Assembly (NCBI GenBank): GCA_023265315.1
Contig: JAHFUA010000002.1
Location: 21,266 to 85,265 of the forward strand
Length of the DNA: 64,000 nt
Direction of reading: 5' to 3'
Source of the DNA: Acidobacteriota bacterium
GTDB lineage: Bacteria; Acidobacteriota; Terriglobia; Terriglobales; Acidobacteriaceae
Positions 52,184-63,489 of the stretch are shown here, in pieces. The notes under the pieces are model-generated. The model saw only the letters and a program-made list of their open reading frames with translations. It was not told where the DNA came from and made no database searches. Every line of letters begins with the position of its first letter. Position 1 is the stretch's first letter. Position numbers and translations under genes: made by a program.

Positions 52184-52474
52184 ATGCTTCGAGCGGAGAT
52201 GCAACATTCAGCGAAGGTTTTGGTCCTCAGGCTGGAAGGGCGATTCGCCGGTGACGATGCGGAGCACGTTCGGGTGCTGGTAACGCGCCACAACATTGAA
52301 ACACCGCTGGTGGTTGACCTGACGGAAGTTACCTTCATTGATCCTGTCGGCGAAGCCACGCTGTCATTTTTCAGCCGACTCGGAGGGAAGTTCATTGCTG
52401 AGGACGTGTACACGTTGGAGGTATGCGAGCGGCTTCATCTTCCTCTGGCTCGGAACGGCAAGGGGAAAGTATGA
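52184..52474 (+). CDS. STAS-like (anti-anti-sigma factor-like) small protein
   Basis: VLVLRLEGRFAGDDAEHVRVLVTRHNIETPLVVDLTEVTFIDPVGEATLSFFSRLG. Confidence 0.7.
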   Translation: MLRAEMQHSAKVLVLRLEGRFAGDDAEHVRVLVTRHNIETPLVVDLTEVTFIDPVGEATLSFFSRLGGKFIAEDVYTLEVCERLHLPLARNGKGKV

Positions 52475-53166
52475 ACATTATCGTCCAGTTCGTTCTGAAG
52501 CATGGCTACACAATCCTGTTCGGTGCATTATTCGCGCACCAGATAGGCCTGCCGCTACCGGGACCTCTGTTTCTACTCGCGGCCGGGGCGCTGGCAGCCG
52601 CCGGGAAGTTAGGCCTGGTCGCCTCGATCGGTCTGGCTGTCACCGCCTGTGTGCTGGCGGACTGGGTGTGGTACGAGGCGGGTCGGCGCCGCGGCGAGAA
52701 GGCCTTGCACTTCATTCACCGTTTCACGCGAGACCCCGAATACCACGATCGCAGGGCGAAAGAGACCTTCGCGCGGTATGGGCTTCCGATTCTCCTAGTG
52801 GCTAAGTTCGTCCCGGGACTGGACGCGGTAACGCCACCCCTGGCGGGGACATCCCGCATCAGCCGGCTCCGTTTCCTGGCCTTTGATGCAGTTGGCGCTG
52901 CGATCTACGCATGCGCCTATGCCGGACTCGGGTACGTGTTCAGCCATGACCTGGACCACGCGGCTGCCTACGCTGGCAGAGTGGGAAGTGTTTTGGCAGG
53001 TCTCGCGTTCGCTGGAATCTCTATTTACGCCACCTGCAAGCTGGTTCAGCGGCATCGCCTTACGCGCGAGGCTCGCCTTGTGGGGATCTCACCTGATCCG
53101 CTGGGATGTGCACACTCGGTTATCGATCCTTGCAGCATCGTTGGAGGACTCGACCATGGCGACTAA
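52471..53166 (+). CDS. DedA family membrane protein
   Basis: FGALFAHQIGLPLPGPLFLLAAGALAAAGKLG; KFVPGLDAVTPPLAGTSRISRLRFLAFDAVGA. Confidence 0.9.
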   Translation: MNIIVQFVLKHGYTILFGALFAHQIGLPLPGPLFLLAAGALAAAGKLGLVASIGLAVTACVLADWVWYEAGRRRGEKALHFIHRFTRDPEYHDRRAKETFARYGLPILLVAKFVPGLDAVTPPLAGTSRISRLRFLAFDAVGAAIYACAYAGLGYVFSHDLDHAAAYAGRVGSVLAGLAFAGISIYATCKLVQRHRLTREARLVGISPDPLGCAHSVIDPCSIVGGLDHGD

Positions 53167-55669
53167 CGCTGCAGCGAAAGGGCAGTCATTGTCGGAGGCC
53201 GTCAGACTCAAAGACACTCAATACGGATGCGGCCCTGTACGGTTCGTGGGAACGGACGAAGCACTGTATGAACGGCACCTGCTGTTCGATAGTGGCGTCG
53301 ATGTGGCGGCGGCAACGGCGCGCGACCGCTTCGAGGCGCTGGCCCGGTCCGTGCGCGACATTCTCTCTCAGCGCTGGCTCCTGACAGAGAACACCTACGA
53401 GGGACAAAATCCTAAGCGGCTCTACTACCTCTCGATGGAGTTCCTCATCGGCCGCTCACTCGCAAACAACGTCACCAACCTTCTGCTCACTCCACTGGCG
53501 GACCACTTGATGGAGGAAAAGAAACTAAACGTCGTCGAAATAGTCGAGCAGGAGCCCGATGCCGGCCTGGGCAACGGTGGCTTGGGACGTCTGGCAGCCT
53601 GCTTCATGGAATCGGCCGCGACCATGCAGCTCCCGGCCATGGGCTACGGACTGCGCTATGAGTACGGCATCTTCAGGCAAGCAATCCGGAACGGATGGCA
53701 AGAGGAAATGCCCGACAACTGGCTCCGTTCTCCCGACCCGTGGGAGGTCGCTCGCCCCAACGAGAAGGTGGAAGTCAGATTAGGTTGCTCGGCCGAGCTC
53801 AGCGGAGGCAGCCTGCGCCTCGTACCTGGGCGTCCATCCACTCTGATCGGCATCCCATTTGACCGCCCCGTAATCGGGTACGGCGGTTCGACAATCAACA
53901 CCCTCCGCCTTTGGGCCGCGGCCACGCCGGACTACTTCAACTTTGAGGAGTTCTCGCATGGCGATTTTGTAGAAGCGTTTGCCCAGACACTCGTGGCCGA
54001 AACGCTAACACGGGTCCTTTATCCCGATGATTCAATGTTCAAGGGACAAGGGCTGCGGCTCATCCAGGAGTACTTTCTCGTCGCCTGCTCGCTGGCGGAT
54101 GCCGTGCGCCGTTTTCAACGGGGCAATTCGGATTGGCGCTTGTTTCCAGAAAAAGTGGCGCTTCAGATGAACGATACGCACCCGGCTCTGGCAGTGTCGG
54201 AGCTCATGCGAATCCTGGTTGACCAGGTGCACCTTGGATGGGACGAAGCCTGGAACATCACACAGAAAACGCTGGCGTACACGAATCACACGTTATTGCC
54301 CGAAGCCCTCGAAAAATGGCCGGTGGAGTGGTTCCAAGACATGCTGCCCAGGCAGCTTGAGATCATCCACGAAATCAATCGCCGCTTTCTGGGCGACGTT
54401 CGCCGCCAGTTCCCGGGCGATGAAGGCCGCATTCAGCGTGTGAGCCTTATTGAGGAGGGCGTGGGCAAGAAGGTTCGCATGGCCAATCTGGCCGTCGTAG
54501 GCTCCCACAGTACCAACGGAGTGGCGCAGATTCATTCGAATCTGTTGCGCAACACAACCCTAAAAGACCTGGCCGAGATCTTTCCTGAGCGTTTCAACAA
54601 CAAGACAAACGGAGTCACGCCCCGCCGCTGGTTGCTACTTTGCAATCCTGGGCTTTCCAGACTGATCACTGATGCGATTGGAGACGGCTGGATCAGTGAC
54701 CTGACCCAATTGAGCAAGCTGAAAGCGTTCACGGCCGACAGCGGCTTCCGCGACGACTTCCGCAAGGCCAAGCGCAATGCCAAACAGAAGTTTTGCGATT
54801 GGCTTGAATGGTCGACAGGGCAGATTGTTGATCCGGATGCGATATTCGATTGCCAGGTTAAGCGCATCCACGAGTACAAACGCCAGTTCCTGAACGCGTT
54901 GCGGATCGTCGTGCTTTACAACCGGCTACGGCAGAACCCAGGGCTGGACATGCATCCACGGACGTTCTTTTTCGCCGGCAAAGCTGCCCCTGCATACCGG
55001 CTCGCCAAACTGATTATCAAGTTCATTAACAATCTGGCCGGCACCATTGACGGCGACCCCGCGGTACGCGGGCGGCTCAAGGTCGTATTCCTGCCCGAGT
55101 ACTGTGCCTCGCTGGCAGAACACCTAATCCCCGCCAGCGACGTCTCCAACCAGATTTCGACAGCAGGCTACGAAGCCAGCGGCACAAGCAATATGAAATT
55201 CATGATGAATGGCGCGTTGACGATCGGCACACGCGACGGCGCGACCATCGAGATGGCACAGGAGGCGGGCGAGGAGAACTTCTTCCTATTCGGTTTGACA
55301 GCGGAGCAGGTGACCGGCAGTCGCGGGTCATACAACCCGCATTGGCACTACGAACACGAGCCTGAGACCCGCGAGGCTCTGGACTTGATGTTTTCCGACT
55401 TTTTCAGCCGCAACGAACCGGGCGTCTTCGACCTATTACGCGACACGCTGCTGAAGCACGGCGATCACTACATGCACCTGGCCGACCTGCAGTCGTACCT
55501 CGAAGCGGACGAGCGGCTGCGCGCGCTGTACGCCGATCCCGATGAGTGGGCGCGCAAGACAATTTTGAACGTGGCGGGCTCGGGCAAATTCTCCAGCGAC
55601 CGCACCATCGCCGAATACGCAGAAGAAATCTGGAACGTGCAACCATGTCCAGTGCCAGAGAAGGCTTGA
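53156..55669 (+). CDS. glgP: Glycogen/starch phosphorylase
   Basis: YYLSMEFLIGRSLANN, DAGLGNGGLGRLAACFMESAATM, QMNDTHPALAV, NKTNGVTPRRWL, VKRIHEYKRQFLN, EASGTSNMKFMMNGALTIGT. Confidence 0.96.
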   Translation: MATNAAAKGQSLSEAVRLKDTQYGCGPVRFVGTDEALYERHLLFDSGVDVAAATARDRFEALARSVRDILSQRWLLTENTYEGQNPKRLYYLSMEFLIGRSLANNVTNLLLTPLADHLMEEKKLNVVEIVEQEPDAGLGNGGLGRLAACFMESAATMQLPAMGYGLRYEYGIFRQAIRNGWQEEMPDNWLRSPDPWEVARPNEKVEVRLGCSAELSGGSLRLVPGRPSTLIGIPFDRPVIGYGGSTINTLRLWAAATPDYFNFEEFSHGDFVEAFAQTLVAETLTRVLYPDDSMFKGQGLRLIQEYFLVACSLADAVRRFQRGNSDWRLFPEKVALQMNDTHPALAVSELMRILVDQVHLGWDEAWNITQKTLAYTNHTLLPEALEKWPVEWFQDMLPRQLEIIHEINRRFLGDVRRQFPGDEGRIQRVSLIEEGVGKKVRMANLAVVGSHSTNGVAQIHSNLLRNTTLKDLAEIFPERFNNKTNGVTPRRWLLLCNPGLSRLITDAIGDGWISDLTQLSKLKAFTADSGFRDDFRKAKRNAKQKFCDWLEWSTGQIVDPDAIFDCQVKRIHEYKRQFLNALRIVVLYNRLRQNPGLDMHPRTFFFAGKAAPAYRLAKLIIKFINNLAGTIDGDPAVRGRLKVVFLPEYCASLAEHLIPASDVSNQISTAGYEASGTSNMKFMMNGALTIGTRDGATIEMAQEAGEENFFLFGLTAEQVTGSRGSYNPHWHYEHEPETREALDLMFSDFFSRNEPGVFDLLRDTLLKHGDHYMHLADLQSYLEADERLRALYADPDEWARKTILNVAGSGKFSSDRTIAEYAEEIWNVQPCPVPEKA

Positions 55670-57777
55670 TAGGAAAACCGGTTTCAGCCCCGGCGATCGG
55701 CCGTAGCTTTCCGATAGGGGCTACGCTGGTCACCGGCGGCGCCAACTTCTCAGTCTTCTCCAGAAGCGCGGGCAGTATCGAACTGCTTCTTTTCGATCGT
55801 GTGGAGGATGCTCGTCCTTCGCGTGTCATCCCCATCGATCCGTTAGCAAACCGCACCTACCATTATTGGCACGTCTTCGTTCCGGGAGTGCAGGCGGGTC
55901 AGATCTACGGATTCCGGGCCCACGGGCCGTTCGACCCGGATCGGGGACTCAGGTTCGATCCATCCAAGCTACTACTCGACCCTTATGGCCGCGCTGTCGC
56001 CGTGCCAACAAACTATAGCCGTGAGGCAGCCCGTCGCAAAGGCGACAACACCGCCACCGCCATGAAGAGCGTGGTTACGGACCCGCACGCGTACGACTGG
56101 GAAGGTGACATGCCCCTGAAACGGCCGTGGTCGCGCACCATCATTTATGAGATGCATGTGCGCGGTTTTACCGCACACGCTAGTTCCGGTTTGGCGGAAT
56201 CGAAACGTGGCACATACGCCGGACTGGTCGAGAAGATCCCCTACCTCAAGCAACTGGGCATTACCGCCGTCGAACTGCTTCCGGTGTTTCAGTTCGATCC
56301 TCAGGATGCGCCCGCAGGCCGGACGAACTACTGGGGCTACTCGCCGGTTTCATTCTTCGCGCCGCACCAGGCCTACAGTTCGCGTCAAGACGCGCTGGGA
56401 GCACTGGATGAATTTCGCGATACGGTGAAGGCCCTGCACCGGGCCGGGATCGAGGTCATTCTCGATGTCGTCTTCAACCACACGGCGGAAAATGCACACG
56501 ATGGCCCAACCCAGTGCTTCCGGGGCCTCGATAATCCGACTTACTACCTCCTCTGTGAAGACCGCTCACGGTACGCGAACTTCACCGGTACAGGAAACAC
56601 GCTGAACGCGAACCATCCAGCAGTACGGCGCATGATTGTGGACAGCCTCCGTTACTGGGTGAGCGAAATGCATGTGGATGGCTTCCGTTTCGATCTTGCG
56701 TCGATCCTCGCGCGCGACTCCTCCGGCGCTGTGATGGCGAATCCTCCGGTGCTTTGGGACATCGAGTCCGATCCGGCGCTAGCCGGCACCAAGATGATTG
56801 CAGAAGCGTGGGACGCCGGAGGGCTTTATCAGGTCGGCAGCTTCGTGGGAGATAGCTGGAAGGAGTGGAACGACCGGTTTCGCGATGATGTCCGCGACTT
56901 CTTCCGGGGTTCGACTAATTCCGTCTGCCGCATGGCCGACCGTCTGCTTGGCAGCCCAAGCATTTATGGCCAGAGGGAGCGCGAAGCCGAGGAGAGCGTC
57001 AATTTTGTTGCTTGCCATGATGGGTTCACCCTCAACGACGTCGTCACCTACGCCCGTAAGGACAACCAACAAAATGGTGAAGAGAACCGCGACGGCCGTG
57101 ATGACAACCGAAGCTGGAACTGCGGCTTCGAAGGTCCGACGGATGACCCCGTAATCGAGAGGTTGCGCAACCAGCAGGTCAAGAACTTCTTCATCGCGAC
57201 GATGCTTTCGGCGGGGGTGCCCATGTTCGTTATGGGCGACGAGGTGCGGCGTACTCAGCGCGGCAACAATAACGCCTACTGCCAGGACAATGAGACCAGT
57301 TGGCTCGACTGGAAGCTGCTGTCAGAACACGCCGACGTCCTCCGGTTCGTTAAGTTGCTGATCGAGCGGCGTGCCATGCGGGACGTGGAACATGAGCGCC
57401 GGCGCGTGAGTCTAAGCCAGGTCCTCCGCGACGCGAAGTACACCTGGCACGGTGTGAAACTCGGTCAACCCGACTGGTCACCCGTTTCGCATAGCCTCGC
57501 CATAGGTGCGGAACTCAAGGGTGAAGGAGTGTTGCTATACGTCATCCTGAATGCGTATTGGGAAGCTCTTGAGTTCGAACTTCCGGCAGTGGGGAACGGT
57601 ACAGAGAAGTGGCGGCGGTGGATCGATACGGCGTTAGATCCGCCGCACGAGATTTGCGAATGGAACAAAGCGGTACCGGTTCCGGGTGGAACGTATTGCG
57701 CTGGGGCGAGGTCCGTGGTGGTGCTAATCGCAGGTGAGGAGGTGAGCGGGTGCACGGCGCCGTTGTCAACACGCTGA
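55645..57777 (+). CDS. glgX: Glycogen debranching protein GlgX (isoamylase type)
   Basis: GANFSVFSRSAGSIELLLFD, TNYWGYSPVSFFAP, DVVFNHTAE, DGFRFDLASIL, EAWDAGGLYQVG. Confidence 0.95.
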   Translation: MSSAREGLIGKPVSAPAIGRSFPIGATLVTGGANFSVFSRSAGSIELLLFDRVEDARPSRVIPIDPLANRTYHYWHVFVPGVQAGQIYGFRAHGPFDPDRGLRFDPSKLLLDPYGRAVAVPTNYSREAARRKGDNTATAMKSVVTDPHAYDWEGDMPLKRPWSRTIIYEMHVRGFTAHASSGLAESKRGTYAGLVEKIPYLKQLGITAVELLPVFQFDPQDAPAGRTNYWGYSPVSFFAPHQAYSSRQDALGALDEFRDTVKALHRAGIEVILDVVFNHTAENAHDGPTQCFRGLDNPTYYLLCEDRSRYANFTGTGNTLNANHPAVRRMIVDSLRYWVSEMHVDGFRFDLASILARDSSGAVMANPPVLWDIESDPALAGTKMIAEAWDAGGLYQVGSFVGDSWKEWNDRFRDDVRDFFRGSTNSVCRMADRLLGSPSIYGQREREAEESVNFVACHDGFTLNDVVTYARKDNQQNGEENRDGRDDNRSWNCGFEGPTDDPVIERLRNQQVKNFFIATMLSAGVPMFVMGDEVRRTQRGNNNAYCQDNETSWLDWKLLSEHADVLRFVKLLIERRAMRDVEHERRRVSLSQVLRDAKYTWHGVKLGQPDWSPVSHSLAIGAELKGEGVLLYVILNAYWEALEFELPAVGNGTEKWRRWIDTALDPPHEICEWNKAVPVPGGTYCAGARSVVVLIAGEEVSGCTAPLSTR

Positions 57778-59375
57778 CAGAGAACCCGATCCTCACGCTG
57801 TTCATCGTGATTGGGCTCGGCTACGTATTGGGCGAAACCCGTTTCTTCGGATTTCGTTTCGGCGTCGTCGGGGTCCTGTTCGTTGGTCTGGCCGTGGGCT
57901 CGCTCGGCCCCTCCATCTCCGTCCCGGAAGCGATTCCCACACTGGGACTGATCATCTTCATCTACACCATTGGGATCCAGAGCGGTCCCGAGTTCTTCAA
58001 GTCTCTGCGCCAGGGTTATCGCCAGAGCCTGTTTGCGCTGGTGATCGTGGTCCTCGGCGCGGGAGTCACGCTCCTGGTGTCGCGTCCGATGCACCTTTCA
58101 CGCCCTCGGGTCGCCGGCCTCTACACCGGCGCTATGACCAATACGCCCGCGCTGGCGGCCGTGCGCGAGTTGCTGGGCGAGCGCGGCCGCGCGGCCGGGT
58201 TGTCCCCCGAGCAGCTTCGCGCGATTTCCGGCGAGCCGGTGATTGCCTACTCGATCGCTTACCCGGTGGGCGTCATCGGCGTGCTGGTCTCGTTCGCCAT
58301 ATGGCGACGGCGTTGGAAGCCGCAAATGGAGCCGCTCGCGGAAGGGGCTGAAATCCGTGTCCGCAACTTCGAGGTGATCAATCCGGCAGTGATCGATCGC
58401 ACTGTCGAGCAGGTTCTGCAGCCGCACCGAAGGCCAGGCTTTGTCATCAGCCGGGTCCAGCACGGTCAGTCGAGCGACATCGCCCGCGGAGACACGCTAC
58501 TGCAGCGGGGCGACATTGTCGTTGCCGTCGGCGACGACGACGCGCTGGAGTCCGCCGAACAGATTTTCGGCCATACCCTCGATGCTCACATCGAGCAGGA
58601 TCGGTCGCAGCTTGATTTTCGGCGCGTATTCGTCTCCCGACAGGAGATTGTCGGCAAGAGCATCCGTGAGCTCAGTTTAGAGAACACAATGGGCGCCACG
58701 GTAACACGCCTGCGACGGGGCGATCTGGACTTCGTTCCCACACGAGACACGCGCCTCGAACTCGGTGACCGGGTCCGCGTGCTCACGAGACGCGAGAATT
58801 TCTCCGCCATCTCGCGGTTCTTCGGCGACACGATCCGTGGCACCGCCGAAACCGATTTCGGTTCCGTCGCCCTGGGCATGGTTCTTGGCGTGCTTGTCGG
58901 TCTCGTGCCCATCCCATTGCCCGGAGGGACAATCCGCCTGGGATTCGCCGGCGGTCCTCTCGTAATTGCCCTCATCGTTGGCAAGCTGGAGCGCACCGGC
59001 CGTATCACCTGGACCATCCCTCTGCACACCAACCTCACGCTGCGGCAGATTGGGCTGCTGTTCTTTCTCGCCGGTGTCGGCATCCGCGCGGGCTACTCCT
59101 TCGCGCAGACGCTCCGCCAGAACGGACCGGCAATGCTGCTGGCGGGTGCGGTCGTGACGCTTGTCGTCACGGAAATAGCCCTGGTAGTGGGTTATAAGTG
59201 CCTCAAGATACCATTCCCATCCCTCATGGGCCTGGTTTCCGGCATCCAGACACAACCAGCCTGCCTGGCATACGCCACGCGCGAAGCCAACTCCGATGCA
59301 CCCAACCTCAGCTACGCCGCCGTGTATCCGGTGACGACGATCGCAAAGATCATTCTGGCGCAGTTGATGATATGA
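57750..59375 (+). CDS. AspT/YidE-type antiporter-like membrane protein with RCK_C (TrkA-C) domains
   Basis: LGYVLGETRFFGFRFGVVGVLFVGLAVGSLGP; YTIGIQSGPEFF; two central TrkA-C-like domains; GTG start overlapping glgX. Confidence 0.88.
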   Translation: MHGAVVNTLTENPILTLFIVIGLGYVLGETRFFGFRFGVVGVLFVGLAVGSLGPSISVPEAIPTLGLIIFIYTIGIQSGPEFFKSLRQGYRQSLFALVIVVLGAGVTLLVSRPMHLSRPRVAGLYTGAMTNTPALAAVRELLGERGRAAGLSPEQLRAISGEPVIAYSIAYPVGVIGVLVSFAIWRRRWKPQMEPLAEGAEIRVRNFEVINPAVIDRTVEQVLQPHRRPGFVISRVQHGQSSDIARGDTLLQRGDIVVAVGDDDALESAEQIFGHTLDAHIEQDRSQLDFRRVFVSRQEIVGKSIRELSLENTMGATVTRLRRGDLDFVPTRDTRLELGDRVRVLTRRENFSAISRFFGDTIRGTAETDFGSVALGMVLGVLVGLVPIPLPGGTIRLGFAGGPLVIALIVGKLERTGRITWTIPLHTNLTLRQIGLLFFLAGVGIRAGYSFAQTLRQNGPAMLLAGAVVTLVVTEIALVVGYKCLKIPFPSLMGLVSGIQTQPACLAYATREANSDAPNLSYAAVYPVTTIAKIILAQLMI

Positions 59376-59567
59376 AACCTTGCCCGCCTGCGCCCGGCCA
59401 GCAACAGCTTGCCCGTCACATGGCGGTAGCTGCCGATATTCGGGCACTTAGACACGCCACACGCTGGTCCAAAGTCACGTATATCCACTGAAATTAGCAG
59501 CTTAAGCCACAAGCGGGTGTTTGGCGCTGGCGTTGCATCTCCCACGATCGGGTCCTGGAGAAAAGAA

Positions 59568-60113
59568 GTGACAAAACTTGCGATGATACTTGAGGAAATC
59601 AGCCGAAAGCGTCGCTATGCCACAGCAGAAGACATTCGCAACGTTTTCGGGGATTATCACAACGGGCTGCACTGGTTGGCCGTCTTCCTGATCGGAGACG
59701 AGGAGCTCGCACACCAGTGTGCAGTCGATGCCTGCACCATTGCCCAAACTCAAACGCCGATCTTTCACGAATGGCTCATCCAATGGGCTGCCCTGGCTAC
59801 CCTTCGAAGTGCTCTCCTCAGGCAGCACGCGCCTGTCGCGGAGCTTGCTCGCGAGTATGAGAACGGCGAACCAGCCCACGTACAGCGCCCCCCGCTTTTG
59901 GCTGAGCACTTTCGACTGCTGGTCGAGTATTCCGAAGATATTCATGCCCGGCTGGATGTACTTTGCCGGTTCGTGCTCGTCATGCGAGGCATTGCGAAGG
60001 AATCGCTTGACGAAGTTGCTGCGAAGCTCGGGATCAGCCGCAGCGCCGTCGAGCGAGCATATTGCGTTGCGTTCGACACGCTCGCTACGGTCGCGCTTCC
60101 AGGGCGTTCCTGA
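59568..60113 (+). CDS. Hypothetical protein with C-terminal sigma-70 region-4-like HTH
   Basis: [49 protein letters not shown] start. Confidence 0.5.
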   Translation: MTKLAMILEEISRKRRYATAEDIRNVFGDYHNGLHWLAVFLIGDEELAHQCAVDACTIAQTQTPIFHEWLIQWAALATLRSALLRQHAPVAELAREYENGEPAHVQRPPLLAEHFRLLVEYSEDIHARLDVLCRFVLVMRGIAKESLDEVAAKLGISRSAVERAYCVAFDTLATVALPGRS

Positions 60114-60168
60114 TAATGCACGAGCGCGTCCTGCAGGTCCGAATTGCAGCGACAGCATAGGAGACGTT

Positions 60169-61248
<1,080 letters not shown>

Positions 61249-61263
61249 CTACGAGCCTCAGTG

Positions 61264-61288
61264 GAAGCGCCGGCTTTAGCCCGGCGAA
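61264..61288. repeat. REP-like imperfect palindrome GAAGCGCCGGCTTTAGCCCGGCGAA
   Basis: CGCCGGCT-TT-AGCCCGGCG stem with one bulge, intergenic. Confidence 0.4.
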
Positions 61289-61322
61289 CGAGCACGTCAA
61301 TCGGCGGGTGCTGTGACAAGGC

Positions 61323-62897
61323 ATGGCATTGGGAATGCAAAGTTACGATAAGGCAGAGTCTTACCAGGAGCAACTGCTTCATGAACGGGATCGGTCTCGA
61401 CTCTTGCTCGAGATCAACAATCACCTCATCTCGCACCTGAACGTGAGTGAATTGCTGCGCGCCGCTTCTGCGTCTATCCGCACGCATTTCGCCAACGACT
61501 TCGCCGGATTTTGGATCATCGACAAAGATCGCAACCGGCTCGACTGCGCGGTATTGGATTTCCCCGCCAGCAAGCGCTCCCTGGCCGATGTCCGCATGCC
61601 GGAACTCACGGATGAAGACCTGCAGAAAATCCGTGTCCGGCAATCCAATTTGTGGTCGCGGGCAGATATGGAGAGACTTCCCCCTGCGATCCTGGAGAGG
61701 TTCAACGAGGAAGCAATACAGGTTCTGGCGATATCCCCGCTTGTGACCAAAAATGGCCCACTTGGCGTGATTGTGCTGGGTAGCCGGAGAGCCAATCATT
61801 TCGCCGTCGAAGATCTCGAACTCCTATCGCAAATCGGGACGCAGATTTCGTTGGCACTGAATAACGCTCTCGCCTACGCGCGCCTGAACGCTTCGCACCA
61901 TCGGTTAGAAGAAGAACGGCTGTACCTTGAATCCGAGATTCGGGCCGAATACAACTTCGAGGACATCGTCGGAAAGAGCGACGCTCTTCGCAAAGTCCTG
62001 AAACAGATCGCCATCGTGGCACCGACGGATTCGACGGTGCTTCTGCACGGCGAGACCGGCACCGGAAAGGAGCTTCTTGCGCGTGCCGTGCACAGTAATA
62101 GCCCGCGAAAAGACCGCACCTTCGTGCGGCTCAATTGCGCTGCCATTGCTTCTGGCCTGGTCGAAAGCGAACTGTTCGGCCACGAGAAGGGTGCGTTTAC
62201 CGGCGCTTTGATACAAAAGCGCGGGCGGTTCGAAGTTGCCGATCGCGGCACGCTGTTTCTCGACGAAATAGGCGACATCACCCTGGATCTGCAGCCCAAG
62301 CTTTTGCGCGCGCTGCAGGAACATGAGTTTGAACGGCTCGGCAGCACAAAAACCATCCACGTCGATGTGCGTCTGATCGCCGCTACCCATCGTGATCTTT
62401 CGCTCATGATCGCGGAAGGCAAATTCCGCGAAGATCTTTTCTATCGGCTGAACGTGTTCCCGATCGAAGTTCCTCCGCTTCGCGAGCGACGCGAAGACAT
62501 ACCGCTGCTGGTCCACTACTTCGTTGCGCGCCTCGCACGGCGCATGCAGAAACGGATCGAATCAATTCCCAAGTGCGCCATGGACGCGCTCACGAACGCG
62601 CCATGGCCCGGCAATATCAGGGAACTGGAGAACTTTATCGAGCGCTGCGTCATCCTCACCCAGAGTGATCAACTTATGGTGCCGCTTGATGAGTTGATGC
62701 GATCGTCACCAAGCCCCGGTACATCTGTCTCGACGTTTCATGACGCTGAACGGCAGGCGATCATCGACGCGCTGAAGGTTTGCTCCGGGAAACTCGCAGG
62801 CAGCGGCGGCGCCGCCGAACGTCTTGGCCTGAAGCGCACCACCCTGCAGAACAAGATGCGCAAGCTCAACATCTCCCGGGCCGATTACTCGCAGTGA
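61323..62897 (+). CDS. Sigma-54 dependent activator: one GAF, AAA+ (GAFTGA), Fis HTH
   Basis: LHGETGTGKELLARAVH, FGHEKGAFTGALIQKRGRFEVADRGTLFLDEIGDI, WPGNIRELENFIERCVILTQ. Confidence 0.94.
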   Translation: MALGMQSYDKAESYQEQLLHERDRSRLLLEINNHLISHLNVSELLRAASASIRTHFANDFAGFWIIDKDRNRLDCAVLDFPASKRSLADVRMPELTDEDLQKIRVRQSNLWSRADMERLPPAILERFNEEAIQVLAISPLVTKNGPLGVIVLGSRRANHFAVEDLELLSQIGTQISLALNNALAYARLNASHHRLEEERLYLESEIRAEYNFEDIVGKSDALRKVLKQIAIVAPTDSTVLLHGETGTGKELLARAVHSNSPRKDRTFVRLNCAAIASGLVESELFGHEKGAFTGALIQKRGRFEVADRGTLFLDEIGDITLDLQPKLLRALQEHEFERLGSTKTIHVDVRLIAATHRDLSLMIAEGKFREDLFYRLNVFPIEVPPLRERREDIPLLVHYFVARLARRMQKRIESIPKCAMDALTNAPWPGNIRELENFIERCVILTQSDQLMVPLDELMRSSPSPGTSVSTFHDAERQAIIDALKVCSGKLAGSGGAAERLGLKRTTLQNKMRKLNISRADYSQ

Positions 62898-63063
62898 CCG
62901 CATGAGGTCAAGCTGCCTCCCAGCGGGCATTTTGCGGGCCGCCATTGCCCTCGGCTCACTCCAAGTCGCTACAGCCAAACCATTTAGCTGTCGGTGGTAG
63001 TTCGGCCACAGAGCTGCACTATGCCACTAGCGAACGATGCAATGGTCGCGGAGGTGAGAACGG

Positions 63064-63489
63064 ATGAGAAAAGTATTTGCGCTGGCAGCGATTGTGGTTT
63101 TTGGGGCCCTGTCTGCGTGGGCCCAAGAAACGAAGTATGAGTTCACCGTGCAAGGCTCGGGGATTTTCCCGAAGCAAACAAGCAAAGGCGCGCTGACCAG
63201 CAAACCCACATCTTCTGGTGGATTCATGGCCGGGGTTCGAGTCAATCTCGGCAACCGGTTCGCCGTCGAAGGTGATTACGACTACTTACGCAATAGCGAA
63301 AAGTTCTTCAGCAGCAGCGGCCTGACTCGCATTCCAATGAACTTGCATGCGGTGACTGTCACTGGCATTGTGCGACTACCGATATTCAGAAACATAAGGC
63401 CGTTTGCCCTCGCCGGAGGCGGCCTGATGGTGTTCGATCCGCGTGAAGCTTTTGGAACTAGCAGCCAGGAGCGCGGCACCTTCGTTTAG
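63064..63489 (+). pseudogene. Outer-membrane beta-barrel protein, 3' end lost at a junction
   Basis: MRKVFALAAIVVFGALSAWAQETKYEFTVQGSGIFPK...RPFALAGGGLMVFDPREAFGTSSQERGTFV*; ends in mid-barrel. Confidence 0.7.
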
